Source of the DNA: Arctic95D-9 sp035967665
GTDB taxonomy: Bacteria > Verrucomicrobiota > Verrucomicrobiia > Verrucomicrobiales > DEV007
Direction: 5' to 3'
DNA length: 64,000 nt
NCBI GenBank assembly: GCA_035967665.1
Contig: JAYWLB010000084.1
Location: 1-64,000 of the forward strand
The notes below the pieces were generated by a model. It saw only the letters and a program-made list of their open reading frames with translations, was not told where the DNA came from and did not search any database. A program made the position numbers and the translations under genes. Below are positions 43,559-52,411 of this stretch, one piece after another; position 1 is the first letter of the stretch, and each line of letters opens with the position of its first letter.

Positions 43559-45073
43559 ATGATGAAAATTCGATCCAACCCACTGCCCCGGTTTTTAAGC
43601 CTCGGGCTAATCTGCTCTATCGCCGCTGCCGGTCTGCAGGCGGATGATGTGAAGTTCTCAGACCTGAAAGGAAAGCTTACGATCGACAAGAAGCCGGTTC
43701 AGGAAGCGGCTGAAGTGGCAATCAGTTATGCCCCTGCTCTGGAAAAAGTTATGCCGGCAGTGGTAATGATCACTTCCAGCAAGACGATGAAGCGCGAGCG
43801 CAATCCGCAACAGGAGGAAATGTTCAAACGCATGTTTCCCCAGGTGCCGGACGACTTTTTTGACAGGCACGGCGGCGACGGTGAAGGCGAGCTTCAGCGT
43901 GGTGTCGGATCCGGTGTCATCATTTCGAGCGACGGCTACATTCTGACTAACAATCACGTTGTCGGCGGCGCGGATGATATTGAAGTCACGCTCTCCAACA
44001 GCAAGGTCACATTCGATGCAAAGTTGGTTGGAACAGATCCCCGAACTGACGTTGCTTTGATCAAGATTGAAGCAAAAGATCTCAAGTCCATCGTCATTGG
44101 TGACAGTTCCAAGGTGCGCATCGGCGATGTCGCAATGGCCGTTGGAAGTCCGCTCGAGCTTGATCAGACTGCAACCCTCGGAATTATCAGCGCGGTGGGT
44201 CGTAATGACGTTCAGGTGATCCAGAACGGTTTTGAGAACTTCATCCAGACGGATGCTGCGATCAACCGTGGTAACTCCGGTGGTCCACTCGTCGATGCCG
44301 CAGGCCGACTGATTGGAATCAACACCGCCATTTCTTCGGGAATGTCAGGGGGGAATATCGGAATTGGATTCGCAATCCCTTCAAACATGGCGATCAACAT
44401 CGTTGAGAAGTTGCTCGATGGTGGCGGCACCGTGAAGCGAGGATTTCTCGGGGTTTACCTGCGTGAACTCGATAAGAACATGGCGAAAGCCCTCGGACGT
44501 GCCGACCAGAGCGGTGTCCTCGTTACCGAAGTCGGTCCTGATACACCTGCCGAAAAAGCGGGAATGAAAGGCGGCGATCTCATTATTGATTACAATGGTG
44601 CCACCGCAGACGACATGGCTAAACTCCGCCTCGATATCAGCAATACTTCACCGGGAACAGATGTGACCTTCCGCGTGATCCGCAATGGTAAAGAGCGGGA
44701 TGTAAAAGTGAAGCTGGGTGATCTCGATTCCGCGAAACTTGCCGGTGGAGGTGCAGCGAGCCCCGACAACGGAGGTGCCGCTGACAGTGCCCTCGTCGAA
44801 GGGGTCAAGGTCAAAGACCTCGACGATGAAACCCGCACCGCACTCCAGGTCGACGAAGATCTCAAGGGAATCGTGGTCGAAAGTGTGAAAGACAATGTCC
44901 CTGCTGCTGAGTCAGGTCTCCGTCCCGGAATGGTGATCACACAGATTGACCAGCAGGAAGTGGACTCCGTAAAAGCGGCCTACGACATCGTCGAGAACTT
45001 CGAAGGCGACGTGCTTCTCCTTCAGGTTTATGTTGCCGGTCGCCGCGATATCCTCGCGATCCCGTTGAACTAA
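43559..45073 (+). CDS. degQ: HtrA/DegQ-type periplasmic serine protease with two PDZ domains
   Basis: A 504-residue exported protease/chaperone for envelope quality control. Signal peptide 1 to about 28 (ending GLQA). The trypsin-like domain contains the catalytic triad His133 (TNNHVV), Asp164 (RTDVALIK) and Ser240 (NRGNSGGPL). It has a PDZ1 at about 290-385 (RGFLGVYLREL) and PDZ2 at about 405-500 (GIVVESVKDNVPAAESGLRPG), separated by an Ala/Gly/Asp-rich linker. ATG 43559 and 43562 are both possible. There is no Shine-Dalgarno sequence. The AP2-like gene follows after 30 bp. Confidence 0.95.
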   Translation: MMKIRSNPLPRFLSLGLICSIAAAGLQADDVKFSDLKGKLTIDKKPVQEAAEVAISYAPALEKVMPAVVMITSSKTMKRERNPQQEEMFKRMFPQVPDDFFDRHGGDGEGELQRGVGSGVIISSDGYILTNNHVVGGADDIEVTLSNSKVTFDAKLVGTDPRTDVALIKIEAKDLKSIVIGDSSKVRIGDVAMAVGSPLELDQTATLGIISAVGRNDVQVIQNGFENFIQTDAAINRGNSGGPLVDAAGRLIGINTAISSGMSGGNIGIGFAIPSNMAINIVEKLLDGGGTVKRGFLGVYLRELDKNMAKALGRADQSGVLVTEVGPDTPAEKAGMKGGDLIIDYNGATADDMAKLRLDISNTSPGTDVTFRVIRNGKERDVKVKLGDLDSAKLAGGGAASPDNGGAADSALVEGVKVKDLDDETRTALQVDEDLKGIVVESVKDNVPAAESGLRPGMVITQIDQQEVDSVKAAYDIVENFEGDVLLLQVYVAGRRDILAIPLN

Positions 45074-45103
45074 GCTTCGATTCATTCCATCCAACCCACT
45101 CCC

Positions 45104-45550
45104 GTGAGCGACTACGATTCCATCGCCGGAATCAACCGACTGGATCAACCGTCGGTAGGGACTCACGGGTGGCAGGTTAGGATTCAAAGAAAGGGCGTCC
45201 GCTATGGACGCTTTTTTTCTGATTCGGCCTGGGGCGGGACCCGTGAGGCCTTTGAACGGGCGGTGCAGTACCGTGAAAAGATTCTCGCGCACAGTCGACG
45301 ACTTCGGGAGGGGAATGCCGCGTCGGCCCGCTCCCGGGCCGTTCCTGATCAGCGAAACCGCTCAGGCGCCGTCGGCGTGACAAGCATTCTCCAGATTACC
45401 AACGGCGTCGAATACCGCTTCTGGCAGGCCAGCTGGACAAGTCCCGACGGCACTCGAGAAACGATTCGATTTTCGGTCCTGAAATTCGGGGATACGAAGG
45501 CCTTTGAGCTGGCGTGTGAGGCGAGGCGCGAGGCCATGGGCGGGGAATGA
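45104..45550 (+). CDS. Protein with two AP2-like DNA-binding domains
   Basis: A 148-residue basic protein starting at GTG 45104. Two related halves are visible, around 4-60 and 85-145. Each begins with an I/V-x-G-I/V-x-R/S segment, then a strand with W-Q-V/A (GWQVRIQRKGVRYGRFFSD; YRFWQASWTSPDG) and ends in a helix rich in A, E and R (EAFERAVQYREKI; KAFELACEARREA). This is the pattern of AP2/ERF-type three-stranded DNA-binding domains, known in bacteria mostly in homing endonucleases; here no nuclease is attached. It lies 30 bp after the degQ stop. A regulatory or nucleoid role is inferred only. Confidence 0.65.
   Translation: MSDYDSIAGINRLDQPSVGTHGWQVRIQRKGVRYGRFFSDSAWGGTREAFERAVQYREKILAHSRRLREGNAASARSRAVPDQRNRSGAVGVTSILQITNGVEYRFWQASWTSPDGTRETIRFSVLKFGDTKAFELACEARREAMGGE
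45195..45218 (+). terminator. Intrinsic-terminator-like hairpin inside the AP2-like gene
   Basis: gcgtcc (45195-45200), loop gctat, ggacgc (45206-45211), then seven T residues. It has the form of a classical rho-independent terminator, lying within codons about 31-39 of the AP2-like coding region and about 120 bp after the degQ stop. It could end most degQ transcripts before the AP2-like gene is completed, unless translation prevents folding. Confidence 0.6.
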
Positions 45551-45660
45551 AACCGCGCCGTGCGAATGTGACTGAAACTCCGCTGTTCTTCTCCCCGATC
45601 CGCTTCTCAACGGGCGGTCGTGCCCCGTTTCTCACAACGCACTCCCGCAACGATCTCCAC

Positions 45661-47364
45661 CTACTCCGAATCTTCCTCCTTCGGAATTTCGGCAAGAACG
45701 GAGCTCAGGTAGGGGAACAGCTGCTTTTTACGGCTGACGACTCCCTTGAGAGTGAAAAGATGGGTGTCCTTATTGGGGTAGGAGATTCGCTCCCGGATCT
45801 CAGGCGACGCTTCGATGAGGAGGAGACTGTCGTTCAGGGTAATGTCCGTGACCATGACACAGGCAAAGTCGAGATTGTTTGCCGCGATCAAGTTTCGCAA
45901 TTCCTCCTGCAGCGCCTCGCGTGCCGGCCAGAAGTAGTCGAACCCGATTTCTTCGACCTGTGAGATACTGAGGTGATAGCCGCTTTCGTTAAACTCTTTG
46001 CGGTCGGATCCAATCGCCTCGGCAATGTTGCTGCTGCGCAAAACGGAACCGGCTGAGAAAAAGTCCTCTTTGAACTGATCCACGTCGAGCTCCGCGATCT
46101 CACTGGCCCAGGCGAGGATCGCGCGGTCCTCGTCCGTTGTCGTCGGCGAGGTGAGATTAAGCGTGTCGGAAATGATTCCGGCACACAGACAGGTGGCTAT
46201 GCTCTTTGAAGGTGTGAGCTGCTGAGTGCGGAACGAATTGCCCACAATTGTGCAGGTCGATCCGACCGTCTTATTGATAAACTGGATCGGCTCTTTTGTG
46301 ACGAGATTGCCGCTGAGCCGGTGGTGGTCAATCACTTCGATAATCTCCGCTTCGTCTGCTCCACTTACAGCTTGAGAAAATTCATTGTGGTCCACGAGGA
46401 TCAACTTGGTTCGGTCAGGATTGACGAGGTCGGTTCTGGAAAATACACCGATGAGTTGGTTCGTTTCCGGATCAACGACCGGGAAAAGTGCCTGTCGGCC
46501 GGTGCTCTTGACCTTGTCTTTTACAGCCTGGAGTTTTGTAGAAGGCGAGAAGGAAATAAAATTATTCGAGACGGCAGAATGGATCGATCTCGCACCGCGG
46601 ATCAACTGGGTCGTTGAAGCAGTGTCGCGTTTCGTTACGAGAATGGCCGTGTTGTGCAATTTCGCGGAATGTATGATCGCTTCTGATGGTTTGAAACCAC
46701 TGGTGATGACGAGACATCTCACCCCGGCCTCAACGGCGTGCAACTGAACGCCGACGCGGTCGCCCGTAATGATGAGGAGCTGGTCGTTGGGAAACTTCGC
46801 GATTCGTTCCTGCATGACCGGATCTGAAGATCCTGCCACCATCATGAGAAAATTCTGCTCTTCGTCACAGTGGTCTGTCAGATTCACAATCTCCGCGTCG
46901 AGAATCGAGGCAACATTGCGGGTCGAGGCGACGACTTCACGGGCCGCCCGCCCGGTTTCGGATGACGGAATCAGCAGTGTGAGCAGTTCCTGCAGCGCTA
47001 CCATGCCGGCGAGGTTGCCATCAGCGTCAGTAACGGGAAGACTCCGGAAATTGTTCTGCGTCATCTGGCGATACGAATGAATCACGGTATCGCTCGTTTT
47101 TGCCATGAGGACATCCTGCCGGCAAATATCGCGGGCCCGGAGATGCACATCGCTCATCAGTTTCGGGCGTTTCACACCGGCTTTTCGCAGCACCCATTCG
47201 GTCCTCGTATTCGGCGGTCCGCAACAGGCGGCTCGTGCTTCGGGGATTCGAGTTTGCTTAAGAAGATCGGCGTAGGCGATTGCTGAGCATATCGCATCCG
47301 TGTCCGGATTCTTGTGTCCCATCACCCATGTCGGGCGTTGTGGAAGGGGTGCAGGGGTTGTCAT
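45661..47364 (-). CDS. Manganese-type inorganic pyrophosphatase with CBS and DRTGG domains
   Basis: A 567-residue DHH-family (family II) pyrophosphatase, cytoplasmic. The metal site is recognisable as MGHKNPDTDAICSAIAYA (residues 15-32), DHNEFSQAV and IDHHRLSGN, with a C-terminal DHHA2 domain. Between the first metal motif and the DHN/DHH motifs lie a CBS domain (about 75-135), a DRTGG domain (about 150-270) and a second CBS (about 275-335), an insert that binds adenine nucleotides or diadenosine polyphosphates and regulates activity. Hydrolyses PPi to phosphate. A monocistronic gene; the FecR gene lies upstream on the same strand, 82 bp away. Confidence 0.93.
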   Translation of the reverse strand: MTTPAPLPQRPTWVMGHKNPDTDAICSAIAYADLLKQTRIPEARAACCGPPNTRTEWVLRKAGVKRPKLMSDVHLRARDICRQDVLMAKTSDTVIHSYRQMTQNNFRSLPVTDADGNLAGMVALQELLTLLIPSSETGRAAREVVASTRNVASILDAEIVNLTDHCDEEQNFLMMVAGSSDPVMQERIAKFPNDQLLIITGDRVGVQLHAVEAGVRCLVITSGFKPSEAIIHSAKLHNTAILVTKRDTASTTQLIRGARSIHSAVSNNFISFSPSTKLQAVKDKVKSTGRQALFPVVDPETNQLIGVFSRTDLVNPDRTKLILVDHNEFSQAVSGADEAEIIEVIDHHRLSGNLVTKEPIQFINKTVGSTCTIVGNSFRTQQLTPSKSIATCLCAGIISDTLNLTSPTTTDEDRAILAWASEIAELDVDQFKEDFFSAGSVLRSSNIAEAIGSDRKEFNESGYHLSISQVEEIGFDYFWPAREALQEELRNLIAANNLDFACVMVTDITLNDSLLLIEASPEIRERISYPNKDTHLFTLKGVVSRKKQLFPYLSSVLAEIPKEEDSE

Positions 47365-47446
47365 TGCGCGTTGAAAGGGCAGTTTCAGCCATTCTTCGCT
47401 ACTTTCGACAGAAAAATGAAATATCTCGCCTGAAAGATTGTGTCTC

Positions 47447-48862
47447 TTAACGCAATTTTAGAGCCAGCTGTGGTGCAGGCAGAGTCGGGTGTCTCGCACT
47501 GGCAAAAGAGTGGACGAGTCCGCCGTTTTGATGCTCAATTGTTTTCCGCACGACAATGAGAGTTGCCCGGCGATTGGTGTCGTCATTGAGAAACCCTGCC
47601 AATTCCGTGCTCTTAAATCCAAAGGTGCCGAATTGAATTCCCCGTGGCACTTTGAACCCGCCCAGCAGTTGGATTTTGTCCGCTTTGAGCTCCCAGCCGT
47701 TCGCGAGAACATTGGCCGGCGCATTCTCCCAGTTCAACCGCTCGCTCTCCCAGGCATCGAGCGCGTCATCCGTGATTCCGTAGACGAGGAACTCAGCGTC
47801 TTTAACATGGGAAGCGAGTCCCCAGCCCGTCGGGGCGAAACGAAGTTTGAGTTCCGCTGCTTCAATCTGCCCGGCATTGATCCCGGCCAGATTGAACTGG
47901 AGATAGCCTTTGCGATTGGGGCCTTTCGAATCACGGCTGTTCTTGAGGAGAATCAGTTCGTCGGAGTTGTGATCATTGGGGAGACCTCCCCAAATGTAGG
48001 CGTCCTGTCCGCCCGGATCGGCGGTCGTGATGATTTTCCACTCCCTGCCACGCTCGGACTGCTCACCCTGGCGGGCCCAGGTAGCTTCTTCGACGCTTTG
48101 ATGAATTTCCCCCAGTTGATTGCCTGCGACGAAGTTTTCCTGTCCGGTTCTCAGCTCAACGCTTGAGTTGGTGTCCGGCAGTTTCACCTCCACGAGACCT
48201 TCGAAAACCTGTGTCCGGGTCGCCTGACTTGTCTGATCGACGTTAACTGCAAACCGCGTGCCATGATCGATGACATCGGCGGTCGGTGTCTTGATCATGA
48301 AACCCTGCGCCGATTCGCTGACCTCGGCGACAGCGGTGCCCCGGTTGAGAACGCAGTTCATCGCGTCGACCAGCTCGAGGGTGGCGGGAGCTTCGAGAAT
48401 GACTTCCGCTCCCGAGTCAAAAACGATCGTAGCGAGTCCTCTGACCAGGTTCAGTTCTCCGGTGCCCAGTCTCGCTCCGTCGGACGTAGGCAGAGTGCTG
48501 CTTTCCCAGCGGGCGGACTCGGTTATCCTCATCTCGGCAAAGGTTCCGTCGGCCGCGGGAGGGCGGACAAGAACGAGGGCGAGCAGGGAAATGATCGCAA
48601 GCGCGGCAAAGGTCTGCCAGAGGGAGGGAAAGCGGCGGGGGCGGTATTCCTCTTCAAAAGCGGCGATGTCGTCCTGCACTGACTCGCCCATTTGCCCCTG
48701 CTGGAGGAGGGCGTGGTTCTCCATGTAGTCGAGGTAGATCGAACGATTTTCCGCTGAGGCTTCGAGGAGGGATTCGAACTCTGACATCTCGTCGACCGTG
48801 AGGGCTCTCTCGATGTAGCCGCTCGCGAGTTCGAGGATTCGGTCTCTATTTGATTGGCTCAT
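47447..48862 (-). CDS. FecR-domain anti-sigma-like protein with C-terminal DNRLRE/CBM96-type module
   Basis: A 471-residue single-span protein: cytoplasmic N-terminal helical region (1 to about 78) of the anti-sigma kind, transmembrane helix at 82-100, an exterior FecR domain (about 130-245, LVRGLATIVFDSGAEVILEAPA and DHGTRFAVNV), and a C-terminal beta module (about 275-470). The last has the pattern RKGYLQFNLAGINAGQIEAAELKL and ends in a repeat-like strand, as in DNRLRE/CBM96-type domains that bind sugars or bridge to surface proteins. Its start overlaps the ECF sigma stop by ATGA, so they form one transduction pair. Confidence 0.82.
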   Translation of the reverse strand: MSQSNRDRILELASGYIERALTVDEMSEFESLLEASAENRSIYLDYMENHALLQQGQMGESVQDDIAAFEEEYRPRRFPSLWQTFAALAIISLLALVLVRPPAADGTFAEMRITESARWESSTLPTSDGARLGTGELNLVRGLATIVFDSGAEVILEAPATLELVDAMNCVLNRGTAVAEVSESAQGFMIKTPTADVIDHGTRFAVNVDQTSQATRTQVFEGLVEVKLPDTNSSVELRTGQENFVAGNQLGEIHQSVEEATWARQGEQSERGREWKIITTADPGGQDAYIWGGLPNDHNSDELILLKNSRDSKGPNRKGYLQFNLAGINAGQIEAAELKLRFAPTGWGLASHVKDAEFLVYGITDDALDAWESERLNWENAPANVLANGWELKADKIQLLGGFKVPRGIQFGTFGFKSTELAGFLNDDTNRRATLIVVRKTIEHQNGGLVHSFASARHPTLPAPQLALKLR

Positions 48863-49398
48863 GCTTGTTGCAGTTCTTTTTCAACGCACTCGTAAAGGTT
48901 CTTGCGCAGGCGGCTCAGGAGCCGGTAAATGGCACCCTCCGTCCGATCCGTTTTTCGGGAAATGCCTTCAATCGAGGCTTCGTCGCGGTAGCGCAGTTGG
49001 AGGATTTCGCGGTGCTCTTCACTTAGTTTGAGAACACACTGGGAGAGAGCCTGCTCGCGGTTCTGCCATTTCGCCTCACGCCTTTCGGAATCAGATTCCT
49101 CGCTCAGTTTGTGGAGAAGCGATTCATTGAGAAGCTCCGCAGCGTTCTTCTTCGAGCGCCTCCGAAAGGCGAGAATCTGGTAGAAAAGAATTTTCCTCGC
49201 CCAGGCCGGGAAGTTCGTCCCGAGTTCAAACTGATGAAATTGCCGCCACATCACGATTTTTCCCTCCTGGAGGACATCCTGCGCGTCCTGCGGGCAGGCG
49301 ATGAGGCCTGTCACGTAGAGACTGAGCCGTCGTTCGTGCTCGTTGAGCAGGATCAAAAAGGCTTCGGTGCGTTCCTCGCTGGAAGGTTGATTCGACAT
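48859..49398 (-). CDS. ECF sigma factor (Rhodopirellula/Verrucomicrobium type)
   Basis: A 179-residue sigma-70-like protein. Region 2 (about 15-90, ending FPAWARKILFYQILAFRRR) and region 4 (about 115-170, HREILQLRYRDEASIEGISRKTDRTEGAIYRLLSRLR, read in two parts) are present. The opening segment, FLILLNEHERRLSLYV then DAQDVLQEG, matches the ECF group named for Rhodopirellula and Verrucomicrobium, supporting the taxonomic assignment. ATG 49398 was chosen over a GTG two codons upstream. It is followed by the FecR partner in an ATGA overlap and diverges from the cytochrome-PSD operon, its likely target. Confidence 0.92.
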   Translation of the reverse strand: MSNQPSSEERTEAFLILLNEHERRLSLYVTGLIACPQDAQDVLQEGKIVMWRQFHQFELGTNFPAWARKILFYQILAFRRRSKKNAAELLNESLLHKLSEESDSERREAKWQNREQALSQCVLKLSEEHREILQLRYRDEASIEGISRKTDRTEGAIYRLLSRLRKNLYECVEKELQQA

Positions 49399-49541
49399 AT
49401 CCACAGTAATAAGTCAGTGAAAGAGGAGATTGGACAGAGAAAAAGGCATCTATCTGCAACGGCGGCTTAACTGCCCGTATGGCTTAAACGCGTTATGTTT
49501 AAGGTGTCCAAAATGCAGCAGGATGAACTGGTTACAGTGAG

Positions 49542-52400
49542 ATGTCTCGTTTTCTTCCAGCCGTTGTCCTTTTCGGGGCCACCAGTTTATCGTCATTCGC
49601 TGAAGCGACTGAGGGCTTTGCCTACTTCGAGGAGAAAGTCCGCCCCGTGCTCGTAACGCACTGCTACGAGTGTCATTCCGAGGAGGCGGGAAAGCGCAAA
49701 GGCGGTCTTTGGCTTGACCGAAAGGAAGGGTGGGCTCAAGGAGGCGATGCCGGGCCCTCACTCGTTCCGGGCGATCCAGAGGGGAGCCTTCTCATCGAAT
49801 CGATCCGCTACGCTGACACGGATCTCCAGATGCCGCCGAAGAGCCGCATGTCAGCGGAGGAAGTGCAGATTCTTGAGCAATGGGTCGCCATGGGAGCCCC
49901 GGACCCGCGCGATGAGGCGCTCGTAGGAGCGGTCCGAAATGAGCCAATCGATTTTGCAAAGGCCCGCGCGGAGTGGGCTTATCGGAACCACCGGAATCCG
50001 AAGGTTCCCCTCGATTCCGATTCAGAAACAGCGCTGGATCCGGTTGATTTGTTTTTACGTGCCGACTGGAGTAAAGCCGGCCTGACACCTGCTGCTAAAG
50101 AAGATCCGGTCGCATTGATTCGGCGCCTTCATTACGACCTCACCGGATTGCCTCCGACCGTGGCGGAGATGGAAGCGTTCACCGCCAACCCCGGCCCCGA
50201 AGCCTATGCTGCAATCGTCGATGAGCTTCTCTCGCGGCCCGGTTTCGGGGAAAAGTGGGGGCGGCACTGGCTGGATGTGGTGCGCTACGCGGATTCAAAC
50301 GGGGGCGACCGGAATTTCACCTACTATCAGGCCTGGCGGTATCGGAACTGGGTCATCGATGCCTTCAATCGGGACATTTCCTACTACGACTTCATTCGCA
50401 ATCAGCTTGCCGGGGACTTGCTTCCCGCTGAATCCCCCGGGAAAAAGCGTGAGCAGATTATCGCGGCGACCTTCCTCTCCCTCGGGCCGAAAATGCTTAC
50501 GGAGCGGGACAAGGAGAAGCTCTGGATGGACACCGCCGATGAGCAACTCGATACCGTGGGGCGGGGCTTCCTCGGACTGACGCTTGGCTGCGCGCGCTGT
50601 CATGATCACAAATTCGATCCGGTTTCGCAGGAGGATTACTACGCGATGGCCGGAATTTTCCGTTCCACCGAAGTCGTCAGCGGAACTCGCAACGGTTGCG
50701 TCAACGTCGCGAGCTGGATTGAAAGACCTCTTCCGGTTGCCGACGGAGACGGAAAAGAAACAAGGGAAATGGTCGAGCGACTTGAGTTGGCGATGCGACT
50801 TACTGTCGAAAAGAGCTTCATGAAAAAGGCCGGCGGAAAAGAGGGCTCGCTCGACCTTCCGCTCGCCGGTGTCATCTACGACGAGTCTGATGCCGAGCTG
50901 GTTGGAACCTGGGTTACTTCCAGGCTTTCGCCGAATCGCTTTGGCGCCGGCTACATTCACGACGATCAGAAGGGAAAGGGGAAAAACCGGGCGATTTTCC
51001 GGGGCAGTCTACCCGAAAGTGGCCAGTATGAAGTCCGTATAGCCTACAGCTCCGAGACGAATCGGGCGTCGAATGTTCCCATCACAGTAAAGGACGCCAA
51101 CGGAACGCACGAGGTTTACCTTGATGAAACAAAACGACCGTCAGTTGGCGGGCTCTTTGAGCCGATCGGTCGATTCCATTTCGAAAAGGGAGCGGATTGT
51201 GAAGTGACAATCAATACCGGTGAAACGGGTGCCCGCTACGTAATCGTTGACGCAGTTCAGTTCATCGCCATGAACGACATTCCGCGCGAAGCGAAAGCAA
51301 TCGCGGCGGTTGAAAACGACGGGGTGGACCCGCTTTTGCGCATGAGTGAGAGCGAGTTGAAAAAGGAACTCAGCCGGCTCATTGGTGAATTGAAAAATGC
51401 CGAGGTGGCGATGGCACCGCGTGACGCCAGTGATGCCGGTGACTGTCATTTACGGGTCAGGGGGGATGTCAGTCAGAAAGGGGCATTGGTCCCGCGCAAT
51501 TTCCTTCAGGTCCTTCATGATGGCGCTCCGCCTGAAATCGAGGAGGGCGAAAGCGGTCGCGTTGAGCTGGCTGAGTGGATCGTCAGTGAAAATAACGCGC
51601 TTCTGGACCGGGTCATCGTGAACCGGATCTGGCATCATCTCTTCGGGCGCGGGATTGTCGCGACCGTCGATAACTTCGGGCGCCTCGGTTCGGGAGCGAC
51701 GCATCCCGAATTGCTCGAGCACCTCGCAGTCTCGTTTCGTGAAAGTGGCGGTTCGATGAAGGGGCTGATTCGCCGGCTTGCTCTCTCCGAAGCGTATCAA
51801 CTTTCATCGAGCACCACGGATGAGATGATGACGGCGGATCCCGCCAATGATCATTTTGCCCGTCAAAACCGCCGACGACTTTCCGCCGAGGAGATTCGCG
51901 ATTCGATTTTGTTTGTATCGGGCGAACTCGATCGCGAGCCGGGAATGGCGACGGCGAATCAGTTCGGGATTGATCTCGACAAGCCGATGCTCTTTGGGAA
52001 AGAGAAGAAGCGCACCGTTTACCTTCCCGTGGCCCGTAACAATCCGGCGACGGAACTGGCGATCTTCGACGCGGCGAATCCTGATCTCGTTTCGGGACGC
52101 CGTTCGCAGACGACAGTGCCGACGCAGGCGCTTTATCTGCTCAACAGCGAGTTTCTGCACGCCCGTGCTGCGGCACTGGGCAGAATGGCGATGGCCGCGG
52201 CGGACAAGCCCGGTTCCGAAGTGGAATGGCTCTATCTAACCCTCTTAGGTCGAGCACCTACCCCTGTTGAATCGCAGCGCGCGATGGGGTTGATCGCTGA
52301 TCTGAGTGGCGGAGCGGAGGATAAGGCAGCGCTCGAAGTTGCCGTGGGGCATCTCGCTCACGTTCTCCTCGCTTCGTCTGAATTTCTCTTTCTCGAGTAA
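49542..52400 (+). CDS. PSD-type c-cytochrome with DUF1549, golvesin-like and DUF1553 domains
   Basis: A 952-residue exported protein. The signal peptide (1 to about 20) is followed by a planctomycete-type cytochrome-c domain with haem motif CYECH (41-45) and MPPKS as probable axial Met. DUF1549 (about 160-370) has a second motif CARCHDHKFDPV (from Cys350). A beta domain near 450-590 (GAGYIHDDQ, FHFEKGADCEVTINTG and IVDAVQFI) resembles golvesin/xanthan-lyase modules. DUF1553 is C-terminal (about 670-930). It is followed by DUF1501 after 11 bp. The overall role is probably electron transfer linked to polymer processing outside the cell membrane. Confidence 0.9.
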   Translation: MSRFLPAVVLFGATSLSSFAEATEGFAYFEEKVRPVLVTHCYECHSEEAGKRKGGLWLDRKEGWAQGGDAGPSLVPGDPEGSLLIESIRYADTDLQMPPKSRMSAEEVQILEQWVAMGAPDPRDEALVGAVRNEPIDFAKARAEWAYRNHRNPKVPLDSDSETALDPVDLFLRADWSKAGLTPAAKEDPVALIRRLHYDLTGLPPTVAEMEAFTANPGPEAYAAIVDELLSRPGFGEKWGRHWLDVVRYADSNGGDRNFTYYQAWRYRNWVIDAFNRDISYYDFIRNQLAGDLLPAESPGKKREQIIAATFLSLGPKMLTERDKEKLWMDTADEQLDTVGRGFLGLTLGCARCHDHKFDPVSQEDYYAMAGIFRSTEVVSGTRNGCVNVASWIERPLPVADGDGKETREMVERLELAMRLTVEKSFMKKAGGKEGSLDLPLAGVIYDESDAELVGTWVTSRLSPNRFGAGYIHDDQKGKGKNRAIFRGSLPESGQYEVRIAYSSETNRASNVPITVKDANGTHEVYLDETKRPSVGGLFEPIGRFHFEKGADCEVTINTGETGARYVIVDAVQFIAMNDIPREAKAIAAVENDGVDPLLRMSESELKKELSRLIGELKNAEVAMAPRDASDAGDCHLRVRGDVSQKGALVPRNFLQVLHDGAPPEIEEGESGRVELAEWIVSENNALLDRVIVNRIWHHLFGRGIVATVDNFGRLGSGATHPELLEHLAVSFRESGGSMKGLIRRLALSEAYQLSSSTTDEMMTADPANDHFARQNRRRLSAEEIRDSILFVSGELDREPGMATANQFGIDLDKPMLFGKEKKRTVYLPVARNNPATELAIFDAANPDLVSGRRSQTTVPTQALYLLNSEFLHARAAALGRMAMAAADKPGSEVEWLYLTLLGRAPTPVESQRAMGLIADLSGGAEDKAALEVAVGHLAHVLLASSEFLFLE

Positions 52401-52411
52401 CCCGTATCTTT

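Noticed and set aside
45551..45660. Possible extra small gene between the AP2-like gene and the pyrophosphatase
   Set aside because: Open frames here run into the pyrophosphatase in antisense and have no start, composition or similarity that supports coding.
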